Of a stretch of DNA of 14,589 nucleotides, positions 8,127-14,589 are shown in pieces. The notes beneath the pieces were generated by a model. It had not been told where the DNA came from, ran no database searches, and saw only the letters and a list, made by a program, of their open reading frames with translations. The position numbers and the translations under genes are program-made. Origin of the DNA: Desulfonema limicola (GTDB lineage Bacteria; Desulfobacterota; Desulfobacteria; Desulfobacterales; DYRC01); contig DYRC01000067.1 of assembly GCA_020718925.1 (NCBI GenBank), positions 1-14,589 on the forward strand, read 5' to 3'. Every line of letters starts with the position of its first letter. Position 1 is the stretch's first letter.

Positions 8127-10796
8127 CTACCGTGTCAACGCACGATATATCCTCAATAATTTATCCGGCAGTTCCCGAACATCGGAAATCACATGATGAT
8201 GAACACTGCCATAGAGTTCATCAAGCATCGGACTTTCATCCAGATTTACGGTAATGGCTTTGACATGAATATTTTCAGAACGGGCTTCACAGATGGCTTT
8301 GTGCGTATCGTCAATCGCATATTGTTCTTTATAATCCGCATCATTGGGAAATCCGTCCCCTAACACCAGCAGCAATCTGACTTTGGCAGGATGATGTCGG
8401 AGTTGTGTCACTGCATGACGAATCGCTCCGCCCATACGGGTACTTCTCTGCGGTGACATTGCGCTGATACGGTTTCTGACGGTGTTATCCATTGCCTCAT
8501 CAAAATTTTTGATCCTGAAATAATCCAGCCCCAGACGACCGGTTCCTGAAAATCCGGCAATGCAAAACGCATCTCCGACAACGTCCAACGCCTCACAAAA
8601 TAAAACCAAAGCTTGTTTTTCAATATCCATGACAGATGCGTCATTTCCCGGAACCGCATTGGCTGTGGAACGGGACATATCTACCAAAAGCAACACCGCC
8701 ACATCTCTGTCCTGTTTGATTCGCTTGATATATAAGCGGTCAGAAGGCATCAGCTTTGCTTTTTTATCCATCACAAAATCCAGCAGTGCCCGATAATCAA
8801 ATTCATCGCCTTCTGTCCAGTTGCGAAGGATTACAAGTCCTTGGGGTTTGAGCAGTTCAAACGCATAGCGGATTTTTCTGACCAAGCCCTGATGTCTTTG
8901 AAGTGCGGACGGATAAAAATCACTCTCAATGCCGTCAACAAAGCGATCTGACACCCGGACATGCTGATGAAGATAATCGTTGAGATTGCTATCCCATTCC
9001 CTGTACCAAAACACGGTGCCGGAAACTGGAAGGTCATCCATTGCAATTTCTGACTGAATATCAGATAAAACGAGCCATGACAAGTCCGGTTCAGACGCAT
9101 TTTCAGTATCTTTGGCGTTGCGGAAAATGAGTTCTTTCAATTCATCCGCAGAAAGCCTGCCGGAATTTCGGATCATCAGCTTTTTAATGTCTGATTTATA
9201 TACATGAATCCCTTTTTCCTTCAGCCGGTTCTTTAAGGTTTCAGCAATTCGTTCAAACTCCCGAAACGTCTGATACGGAATATCCGGGCGAAGAATCCGT
9301 CCGAAGGGGATGTTCAGAGGGATATAAATCAAAGCACCCCTCCCCCGGCCCCTCCCCTGAAAGGAGAGGGGAGCAGTGATGACATCTCCCCCTTCCCTTT
9401 CAGGGAAGGGGGGCGGGGGGTTAGGTGAGTTTGAAGGCTCGCTTATCAGATTCACAAAAGCATGATGATATGTCTCAAAAACCAATTCCGCACAGGTTTC
9501 AACAGAATCATCTTCGCCGATTTTTCTTTCAAACAGCGCGGCATACTCTTCGATAAATTTTCCGATGTCGGTTTGGGGAGGGCGCATATCCAAAGCGATT
9601 CGGGCATACAAATGGAAAAGCGGGGTGTTCTGACATATACGGACAGCTTCGCGCTGAAGCAGGGGAAGAATCTGCCGGATGATTCCCGGATAATTGCGGT
9701 ATAACAGAACCCTGATACGCCCATGTTCAAAAATAGTGAATAAATCACAAGCAAGCTTTTTGATGGGAAAAAAACCGAAGAATCGTTCCATATCCGAAAG
9801 ATTTTGGGAATCAATTTCAAAAGGCTCTGACAATATCCCCGCTCTTTCGAGTGCTTTTTCCAGATCAAAATCAAAGGTATGAAACTCGTAATAAGCAGAT
9901 TCAAGCTTTGTCAGGCATTTGTAAATTTCCATATTCTCATATTTCTGAGAAAAGATACTGATTTCATCCGGAAGATAAATGAATTTTCCATCTGAAACAA
10001 CCATCGGAGGAGGTGCGGTTACCTCATGCTTTATCAAAGCCAGCGACCTCACTGCAATCTGAATTCCGATCCTTGCCCTGAGATAGCGGTTTAATGCTTG
10101 CTGAATCTGAGACAAAAACACCGTTGACTGCATCTCTGCACAAGTATCTTTGCCAAGTTTGGATTCAAGAGAGAGAAATTTTTTCCCCGAATCCGGATTG
10201 AGGCGGAACTTTGTCAGCCCCATCGTGATAAAGCGGGATAACTCCTTTTGAGAGAGCAGGCAAAGCCCGTTTTTCATACCGTCTGAAAAAAGCTCCGCAA
10301 GACGAATATCTTCTCTGACAACTCGGCGCAATTGCCGAATCTGCCAAGTTCGTTTTTCAGGAGGAAATTGACCTAAAGCTTTGGGAAGCATATAACACAG
10401 ACGAAGGCTCTGATTGTAAGAAAAATCCTGAGAAAATATCTCAGAAAGCAGACGAAGATAGACAAGGGCGGATTTAATATCGCCGCCATCAAGCATGATT
10501 GAAAGAAATTCAAGCGGAGCCGCCAGCGTGTAGGTTCCTTTTTTCAGCATGATCTCAACCGTATGCTCAAAAAGCTTCAAAAGCCTGTTGTTTTTACAGA
10601 CCAGCACGGGCGGCAGAAAAACCGCCATCAGTTTTCCCAATGTCGGACCGGTCTGCCCCGCTTTACGAATCAGTGCGTGGTAACAGGACATTGTGTCCGG
10701 AGCAGTTGTCAGGCGATCATAGCCCAATGCGACCGCCTCCCCGAAAGAAGGTTCTAAGGAATAACTCCAGATGGTATCTTCTTCAATTGTGTCCAT
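8127..10796 (-). CDS. VWA domain protein, NorD/CbbO-like partner of a MoxR ATPase
   Basis: This is an 889-residue soluble protein counted from the ATG at 10796; a TTG two codons upstream is possible. The C-terminal quarter (about 695-889) is a von Willebrand A domain with a full MIDAS: DMSRS at 706-710, T786 in STRMGGAIRHA, and D814 in LGDGFPND. The segments YREWD (598-602), GFSGTGR and DDTHKAICEAR fit the NorD/CbbO family, whose members bind an AAA+ ring through the VWA domain and deliver it to a client enzyme. The helical 400-residue N-terminal part is not recognised and probably carries client specificity. Residues about 455-490 are a Pro/Arg/Gly-rich stretch from a GC-rich repeat inserted in frame. 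It follows its likely partner ATPase, separated by a repeat-filled gap whose last hairpin ends 12 bases before the ATG. No clear Shine-Dalgarno is seen. The symbol is left empty because norD and cbbO cannot be told apart without the client. Confidence 0.88.
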   Translation of the reverse strand: MDTIEEDTIWSYSLEPSFGEAVALGYDRLTTAPDTMSCYHALIRKAGQTGPTLGKLMAVFLPPVLVCKNNRLLKLFEHTVEIMLKKGTYTLAAPLEFLSIMLDGGDIKSALVYLRLLSEIFSQDFSYNQSLRLCYMLPKALGQFPPEKRTWQIRQLRRVVREDIRLAELFSDGMKNGLCLLSQKELSRFITMGLTKFRLNPDSGKKFLSLESKLGKDTCAEMQSTVFLSQIQQALNRYLRARIGIQIAVRSLALIKHEVTAPPPMVVSDGKFIYLPDEISIFSQKYENMEIYKCLTKLESAYYEFHTFDFDLEKALERAGILSEPFEIDSQNLSDMERFFGFFPIKKLACDLFTIFEHGRIRVLLYRNYPGIIRQILPLLQREAVRICQNTPLFHLYARIALDMRPPQTDIGKFIEEYAALFERKIGEDDSVETCAELVFETYHHAFVNLISEPSNSPNPPPPFPEREGGDVITAPLSFQGRGRGRGALIYIPLNIPFGRILRPDIPYQTFREFERIAETLKNRLKEKGIHVYKSDIKKLMIRNSGRLSADELKELIFRNAKDTENASEPDLSWLVLSDIQSEIAMDDLPVSGTVFWYREWDSNLNDYLHQHVRVSDRFVDGIESDFYPSALQRHQGLVRKIRYAFELLKPQGLVILRNWTEGDEFDYRALLDFVMDKKAKLMPSDRLYIKRIKQDRDVAVLLLVDMSRSTANAVPGNDASVMDIEKQALVLFCEALDVVGDAFCIAGFSGTGRLGLDYFRIKNFDEAMDNTVRNRISAMSPQRSTRMGGAIRHAVTQLRHHPAKVRLLLVLGDGFPNDADYKEQYAIDDTHKAICEARSENIHVKAITVNLDESPMLDELYGSVHHHVISDVRELPDKLLRIYRALTR
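9335..9425. repeat. GC-rich dispersed palindromic repeat inside the VWA gene
   Basis: This 91-bp stretch holds two back-to-back imperfect hairpins of C and G runs, centred on CCTGAAAGG and CCCTTTCAGGG. The reverse complement of 9400-9425 matches 14460-14485 over 26 of 26 bases, which shows that it is a copy of a dispersed element. It is translated as SPNPPPPFPEREG and later PLSFQGRGRGRG, low-complexity sequence unlike the flanking protein. The frame stays open on both sides. Confidence 0.85.
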
Positions 10797-10808
10797 AGGC
10801 AAATATTT

Positions 10809-10903
10809 CCCGGAAATGAATTTCCGGGCTATTATGGGTTATCCCTACGGGACTTTTTTTATCCCGTAGGGATAACCCATAATAGCGCGGCAATTTATTG
10901 CCG
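10809..10903. repeat. Cluster of three hairpins between the AAA+ and VWA genes
   Basis: The centre is a perfect 24-bp inverted repeat, arms 10829-10852 and 10862-10885, with a 9-base T-rich loop. On its left is a 9-bp stem with a 2-base loop (10809-10828, CCCGGAAAT and its complement). On its right is a 6-bp stem CGGCAA-TTTA-TTGCCG (10888-10903). Both the GGGTTATCCCTACGGGA core and the CCGGAAAT stem look like dispersed repeats of environmental genomes. The transcript would fold strongly between the two genes. No U-run follows on the minus strand, so it is not an ordinary intrinsic terminator; it may act on mRNA decay or partial attenuation. Confidence 0.85.
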
Positions 10904-10913
10904 TGTAAAAAAT

Positions 10914-11729
10914 TCAAAATATATCCGCAATCAGATCATTCATCGTTTCCTGCAAATTCTCATCATCTGTCAGGGGAAGGCAGATGGCTGTTTTACAGGC
11001 TTCAGTTACAGGAATATTCTGCTGAATCAGTTGGGCGGCATAAATCAGCAAACGGGTACTCGCGCCTTCGGTTAAGCCCTGTTCTCTGATATTTCTGATT
11101 TTATGTGCCAGATTGACCAATTTTACCGAAAGTTCAATATCAATATTTCCTTCTGCGGCAACAATCTGAGATTCTTTCTCAATATCAGGATAATTGAACT
11201 GTATGGAAACAAATCGCTGACGGGTGCTTTGTTTGAGGTCTTTGAGAACAGACTGATAACCGGGATTATAAGAAACAATCAGAAGAAAATCAGGATGAGC
11301 AGGCAGCACCTCCCCCTTTTTTTCAATGACAAGGGTTCGGCGATTATCGGTCAACGGATGGATCACCACCGTTGTATCTTTGCGGGCTTCCACGACTTCA
11401 TCAAGGTAGCAGATAGCGCCCATCCGCACAGCACGCGTCAGGGGACCATCGCTCCATACGGTTTCATCATTTTTCAGAAGAAAACGTCCGATTAAATCAG
11501 ATGCAAACAGGTCTTCATGGCAGGAAACCGTAATTAGCGGAACTTTCAACAGATATGCCATATATTCCACAAACCGGGTCTTGCCACATCCGGTAGGACC
11601 TTTAAGCATCACCGGAAGTCTGGAATGGTATGCTGCTTTGAACAGGCTGATTTCATTTCCTGTTTCAAGATAATACGGCTCTGTCTCTATGAGATGAGAG
11701 ATGATGTCCGGATGAATTGGAGCTGGCAT
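10914..11729 (-). CDS. MoxR-type AAA+ ATPase of the CbbQ/NirQ/NorQ/GpvN family
   Basis: This 271-residue AAA+ ATPase has Walker A GPTGCGKT (44-51), Walker B ICYLDEV (106-112), sensor 1 N155 in SYNPGYQ, arginine finger candidates R170 and R172 in STRQRF, and sensor 2 R226 in STRLL. Length and the motifs SYNPGYQ and LKQSTRQRF are typical of CbbQ/NirQ/NorQ proteins, which form hexameric rings and remodel or insert a cofactor into a partner enzyme, together with a VWA protein. The next gene encodes such a VWA protein, so the two very likely work as a complex. No RuBisCO, nitric oxide reductase or gas vesicle gene is in the window, so the client is unknown and the symbol is left empty. It heads an operon with a strong candidate promoter about 50 bases upstream. 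The Shine-Dalgarno before the ATG is weak. Confidence 0.93.
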   Translation of the reverse strand: MPAPIHPDIISHLIETEPYYLETGNEISLFKAAYHSRLPVMLKGPTGCGKTRFVEYMAYLLKVPLITVSCHEDLFASDLIGRFLLKNDETVWSDGPLTRAVRMGAICYLDEVVEARKDTTVVIHPLTDNRRTLVIEKKGEVLPAHPDFLLIVSYNPGYQSVLKDLKQSTRQRFVSIQFNYPDIEKESQIVAAEGNIDIELSVKLVNLAHKIRNIREQGLTEGASTRLLIYAAQLIQQNIPVTEACKTAICLPLTDDENLQETMNDLIADIF

Positions 11730-11778
11730 TGAAAACTTTCTTTACCTTCAAGTAGTTAAAAGTGATTTAATTGCTTAA

Positions 11779-11807
11779 TTTTTAATTCATTCAGATCTCA
11801 TTGTCAA
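11779..11807 (-). promoter_or_regulatory. Candidate sigma70 promoter of the AAA+/VWA operon
   Basis: On the minus strand, a perfect -35 TTGACA (11807-11802) is followed by a 17-base spacer and a -10 TAAAAA (11784-11779, 4 of 6 matches). The TTGACA contains the TGA stop codon of the upstream hybrid kinase. Transcription would start near 11772, leaving a leader of about 43 bases before the ATPase ATG. Confidence 0.55.
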
Positions 11808-13729
11808 GATAAACCGCCAATGCCTTTGTTATGAATCGCTTTCTGTACCGCGCCAGCCAAATCATGAATCGTCAGCGGCTTCATCAGCATATCGAAGATT
11901 CCCATAGCACAAAGCTCTTCGGGGGTGATGTCTTCGCTGAAACCGGTGGTCAGAATGATGGGAATATCAGATCGGATATTCAGCATCTCACGACTAAGCT
12001 GAATGCCGGTAAGCTGCGGCATATTAATATCGCTGATAACCGCGTCAAATATGTTCGGTTGAGCTTTGAAATGTTCTATTGCCTTAAACGGATCCGTAAA
12101 GCTGCTGACCGTATAGCCCAATTTTTCCAGCATATCTTTTCCCAATTCCTCCAGCAATTCTTCATCATCCACAAATAAAACATGCCCGCTGCCTATCGGG
12201 ATACTCAGACCGGCAGTTCTGATTTCCACGTCTCGCTTCACTAAGGGGAAAAGTACCTCAATTTCAGTGCCTTCTCCGATCCTGCTTTGAATCCGAATCG
12301 TGCCGTTATGACTTTGAACAATCCGGTTCACAATGGCAAGCCCCAGCCCGGTTCCCTTGCCCGGAGCTTTGGTGGTAAAATACGGATTGAATATTTTTTC
12401 GATAATATCAGGGCTGATGCCGCAGCCGGTATCTTTCACTTTCAAAGATACATAATCGCCATCGGAAAAAACATTGGCAAGGCTCACCGTCATCATGCCG
12501 CCCTTGTCTTCCATCGCATGAGCCGCATTGGTGCATAAATTCATAATGATTTGATGAATTTCGGTCGGATCAGCCAGAATGCAGCCCGCATCTTCAGCAA
12601 TTTCCCGGCGAATATCAATATTTGCAGGCAATGACGCCCGCAGCAGATGAAGCACTTCTTTAAGCGATGATGAAATAGCAATGATTTGTTTATCCTGCCG
12701 GCTCTCGCGGCTGAAGGTCAGAATTTGGCGCACCAATTCTCTCGCCCTAAGTCCTGCATTGACCACCTGCCGGATATGCGTGTGTGTTTTCGAGCCTTCG
12801 GGAGCATCATACATCATCGCCATTTCCGCAAATCCGATAATCGCGCTTAAAATATTATTGAAATCATGGGCAATGCCTCCGGCAAGGGTTCCGAGAGCTT
12901 CCATTTTCTGAGAACGGCGCAGTTGATGTTCCATTTCCCGGCTGTCTTTTTCCGCCTGCTCACGCCGTTCCAGTTCATGCTGCATATCGGTATAAAGCCG
13001 GGCATTATATAATGCCACAGATGCCAGTTTTGAAAAGCGTTCCGACATCTCCGCGCTTTCCGAATCAATAAATTTTCCTTTTTCCGTATGGCAAAGCCCC
13101 ATCACGCCGTCAGCGCCTCGTTCTGATTTCAGCGGAATTGCCATAATACAGCGGATGGAATCAAAGTGTCCTATTTTTTCCGGCAGGCTCTGATAATTAT
13201 TGATAATGGTGCTTTCTTTTTTCAGCCAGACTTTTCCTGCAAGCCCCTCTCCGGGTTTTAACCGCAGCCCGGTATGACTTGTAAAAATACCCGTCCCGAC
13301 TTTCATTTCCAATTCATCTTTTTCTGCGTTATACAGATAGATGAATCCGTTCGGTATCCGGGTTAAAGATGTGGCGCGGTTGATAATGGCTTGCAGCAAA
13401 TCGTTCAATTCAAGACGCCGAATCAGCCCCAGCGCGGTTTCATGCAGTGCCTCCATATATTCGTTCTGACGGCGGAGCGATTCTTCTGCTTTTTTTCGTT
13501 TGTCAATGGTGTATTGGGCGTGAGAGCCGAAGATCATAAACAGGCATAAGACGACAATACGGGTCCATACGTCGTCTATGCTTTTTCCGAAAAGCTGAAC
13601 TAACGCATTGCCGTGATGTGTGGATAACATGCTGATAAAAAATTCGCAGAGCCAATAAAATATGGAAAACCCCAGCCCTACGGTCAGCATGTGATCGGTC
13701 GGATATGAGTATATTTTTTTATCTTTCAT
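11804..13729 (-). CDS. Membrane hybrid histidine kinase, GAF-HisKA-HATPase-REC
   Basis: This is a 641-residue sensor kinase. Two membrane helices (about 14-35 and 57-74) flank a loop of only about 20 residues, so no large periplasmic sensor is present. A GAF domain follows (about 95-245), then a coiled coil (about 246-276), HisKA (GGIAHDFNNIL, H288), HATPase (N397, N401, DTGCGI 433-438, GKGTGLGL 457-464) and a C-terminal receiver (D521, D522, phosphoacceptor D567 in SDINMP, K617). Signal input is probably through the GAF domain or the membrane helices. There is no Hpt domain, so phosphate may pass to an external Hpt or the receiver may control the kinase itself. It is transcribed alone from a candidate promoter at 13762-13790. 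The REC-LuxR regulator and the Hpt of the large kinase are possible partners by proximity only. The ATG start is the first in frame; the ribosome binding site is poor, with AAGG about 13 bases upstream. Confidence 0.93.
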   Translation of the reverse strand: MKDKKIYSYPTDHMLTVGLGFSIFYWLCEFFISMLSTHHGNALVQLFGKSIDDVWTRIVVLCLFMIFGSHAQYTIDKRKKAEESLRRQNEYMEALHETALGLIRRLELNDLLQAIINRATSLTRIPNGFIYLYNAEKDELEMKVGTGIFTSHTGLRLKPGEGLAGKVWLKKESTIINNYQSLPEKIGHFDSIRCIMAIPLKSERGADGVMGLCHTEKGKFIDSESAEMSERFSKLASVALYNARLYTDMQHELERREQAEKDSREMEHQLRRSQKMEALGTLAGGIAHDFNNILSAIIGFAEMAMMYDAPEGSKTHTHIRQVVNAGLRARELVRQILTFSRESRQDKQIIAISSSLKEVLHLLRASLPANIDIRREIAEDAGCILADPTEIHQIIMNLCTNAAHAMEDKGGMMTVSLANVFSDGDYVSLKVKDTGCGISPDIIEKIFNPYFTTKAPGKGTGLGLAIVNRIVQSHNGTIRIQSRIGEGTEIEVLFPLVKRDVEIRTAGLSIPIGSGHVLFVDDEELLEELGKDMLEKLGYTVSSFTDPFKAIEHFKAQPNIFDAVISDINMPQLTGIQLSREMLNIRSDIPIILTTGFSEDITPEELCAMGIFDMLMKPLTIHDLAGAVQKAIHNKGIGGLS

Positions 13730-13761
13730 AGCGATGAAAACCTTGACAAATCTGATTGGCT

Positions 13762-13790
13762 ATTTTATCGGATCACCCCTGTGAAAGCAA
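13762..13790 (-). promoter_or_regulatory. Candidate sigma70 promoter of the membrane hybrid kinase
   Basis: On the minus strand, TTGCTT (13790-13785) and TAAAAT (13767-13762) are separated by exactly 17 bases. The -10 matches consensus at 5 of 6 positions and the -35 at 3 of 6. The spacer contains an imperfect palindrome TCAC-N4-GTGA, a possible operator. The predicted leader is about 25 bases long. Confidence 0.45.
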
Positions 13791-13973
13791 GTTTTAAAAT
13801 TATCGCATGGATAGGGCTGATTTGAGGGCTTATGTCGGACTAAAGGAAGTGCTCTGCAATTCTAATTTTGGATTCTGAGCAGAAAAATCCTTTCATCTTG
13901 TGAATGAATGACGTAAACAGTGGGTATAAATTCGGTTCGTATTAATCAGATTACGAGGCTGAAAGGTGAAAAA

Positions 13974-14210
13974 ATGTGTCGGACAGAAAAGGCGGATAAA
14001 GCTTTCACATTTAACGATATGGTAAACCGTCTGCGGTCTTTGGTCAGAGAATTTCCGGACAGACGTATCTATTCGGGATGAGTCGGTTATCCTGATGAGT
14101 TCCGTTCTGTCAACAGTAATCTGCTGACTGCTCCTGATGGGACACTGCTGTTACTGACTTTCAATCTTTCGGCGTTCCTTTTTCACACGATACTTGATAT
14201 AAGTACCCGA
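13974..14210 (+). pseudogene. Remnant of a transposase (N- and C-terminal ends joined)
   Basis: An ATG at 13974 with AAAGGTGAA just upstream opens a 35-codon frame ending in TGA at 14079-14081. It contains FTFNDMVNRLRSLVREFPDR, which resembles the N-terminus of an IS4-like transposase family. The same frame stays open beyond the TGA and, at about 14148-14198, reads LLLLTFNLSAFLFHTILDI, which resembles the C-terminal helix of the same family (pattern LxxLNLLAFLFHTxLD). The catalytic middle, normally several hundred residues, is missing. I infer an internally deleted, dead transposase that also carries an in-frame stop. The family assignment is from memory of sequence patterns, and the 35-residue peptide could instead be a small independent gene because its ribosome binding site is good. 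Confidence 0.42.
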
Positions 14211-14234
14211 TCATATATTTTTCGGCAATATTGC

Positions 14235-14320
14235 AGGGGCAATCCCCTGTATTTACCCTTGCATCAGGGCAATCCCCTGTGCTTACCCTTGCATCAGGGC
14301 AATCACAGGGGATTGCCCCT
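14235..14320. repeat. 30-bp tandem repeat flanked by 16-bp inverted arms
   Basis: Two tandem 30-base units, 14241-14270 and 14271-14300, differ at only two bases and contain CAGGGCAATCCCCTGT and TTACCCTTGCAT. The array is bounded by a perfect 16-bp inverted pair, AGGGGCAATCCCCTGT at 14235-14250 and its complement at 14305-14320. The sequence looks like a dispersed non-coding repeat of the GGGGCAATCCCCTGT type, partly expanded in tandem. Confidence 0.8.
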
Positions 14321-14424
14321 ACAAAATATCAAAAAAATTGCGGACAGATACTTATGTTACCAGCTTTGCAAGTGATTACAGCCTCACATTTAACCCAAAA
14401 TCCGGCTCCGCACAAGCAATTTCA

Positions 14425-14578
14425 GTCCTGAACCAAGATTCTCAGAATTTCAGGATTGACCTAACCCCCCGCCCCCCTTCCCTGAGAGGGAATGGGGAGT
14501 TTCCCCTCTCTGTTTCGGGGAGGGCAGGGAGGGGTTAAATCCCGGCAATCCCTTAATCCCGTAGATCCCGGTTCAGAC
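14425..14578. repeat. Imperfect inverted-repeat element interrupted by a second repeat
   Basis: The left arm at 14425-14461 (CTGAACCAAGATTCTCAG and onward) is an imperfect reverse complement of the right arm at 14544-14578 (ending AGATCCCGGTTCAGAC). Between them lies a different, GC-rich palindromic element, so one repeat appears to have inserted into the loop of another. The arms resemble a dispersed repeat seen in other environmental genomes; this is from memory. Confidence 0.6.
14460..14537. repeat. Intergenic copy of the GC-rich palindromic repeat
   Basis: This 78-bp element runs from CCTAACCCCCC to GGGGTTAA, with terminal inverted similarity and two internal hairpins of C/G runs. Its first 26 bases are identical to the reverse complement of 9400-9425 in the VWA gene, so the two loci share one dispersed family. 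Its coding potential (LTPRPPSLRG) is a by-product of the repeat. Confidence 0.85.
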
Positions 14579-14589
14579 AATCACCTGAT

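Larger units (their letters stand above)
13730..14589. other. Region without an intact gene, holding promoter, transposase remnant and nested repeats
   Basis: This 860-bp stretch carries no intact gene that I can support. It holds the kinase promoter on the minus strand near its left end, an unassigned AT-rich part (about 13791-13970), a decayed transposase remnant on the plus strand (13974-14210), a 30-bp tandem repeat bounded by inverted arms (14235-14320), and two nested palindromic elements up to about 14578. The open frames at 14231-14431 and 14338-14538 read through repeat DNA and have no protein character. Confidence 0.7.

Noticed and set aside
10829..10885. Intrinsic terminator after the AAA+ ATPase gene
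   Set aside because: The stem is strong, but the T-run is in the loop, not after the stem, and the minus-strand loop is A-rich, so the usual terminator form is absent.
14079..14081. Possible selenocysteine TGA, because the frame stays open beyond it
   Set aside because: No known selenoprotein context (such as a CxxU motif) and no clear SECIS hairpin directly after the TGA; a decayed transposase explains it better.
14241..14300. Possible CRISPR from 30-bp repeats
   Set aside because: The units are directly adjacent with no unique spacers, there are only two full copies, and no cas gene is present.
14231..14431. 66-codon plus-strand frame with repeated SPVFTLASGQ units
   Set aside because: It is a translation of the 30-bp tandem repeat; the periodic peptide follows from the DNA repeat and no ribosome binding site is evident.
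14338..14538. 66-codon plus-strand frame ending in RPPSLRG and GRAGRG
   Set aside because: It is composed of dispersed repeat sequence also found inside the VWA gene in the other orientation, so it is not an independent gene.

Overview
The window suggests a signal-rich, moderate-GC proteobacterium, most likely a member of the Desulfobacterota close to Desulfobacterales (for example Desulfonema-like filamentous sulfate reducers). This is inference from the REC-coil-LuxR regulator family, the large multidomain kinases and the load of small dispersed palindromic repeats. No marker gene fixes the taxon. There are no rRNA or tRNA genes and no convincing CRISPR array.

All eight genes lie on the minus strand, so transcription runs from right to left. 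From 13730 to the right edge there is no intact gene, only a kinase promoter, a decayed transposase remnant and a cluster of nested repeats. Next come a membrane GAF hybrid histidine kinase (13729-11804), a CbbQ/NorQ-type AAA+ ATPase (11729-10914), a NorD/CbbO-type von Willebrand A protein (10796-8127), an AI-2E family permease (8075-6858), a patatin-like lipase (6865-5789) and a REC-LuxR response regulator (5785-4958). A 141-bp AT-rich gap with a 22-bp-period direct repeat precedes a two-gene unit: polyphosphate:AMP phosphotransferase (4816-3344) and a 1081-residue hybrid kinase (3334-89).

Spacing suggests three transcription units: the membrane kinase alone, with a candidate sigma70 promoter at 13762-13790; the ATPase-VWA-permease-lipase-regulator run, with a TTGACA-17-TAAAAA promoter that overlaps the stop codon of the kinase; and pap plus the large kinase. 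The ATPase/VWA pair resembles the MoxR-type chaperone pairs that activate RuBisCO (CbbQ/CbbO) or nitric oxide reductase (NorQ/NorD), but neither client is present here. The large kinase joins degenerate GGDEF and EAL domains and a CBS pair to a full phosphorelay (HisKA, HATPase, REC, Hpt). It is probably a nucleotide-sensing kinase rather than a c-di-GMP enzyme.

The most unusual sequence features are dispersed repeats that have entered coding genes without breaking the frame. One is a GC-rich palindromic element inside the VWA gene, which shares a perfect 26-bp match with an intergenic copy at 14460. Another is an ATGCAAA-type hairpin element inside the ATPase domain of the large kinase. A 24-bp perfect inverted repeat separates the AAA+ and VWA genes.
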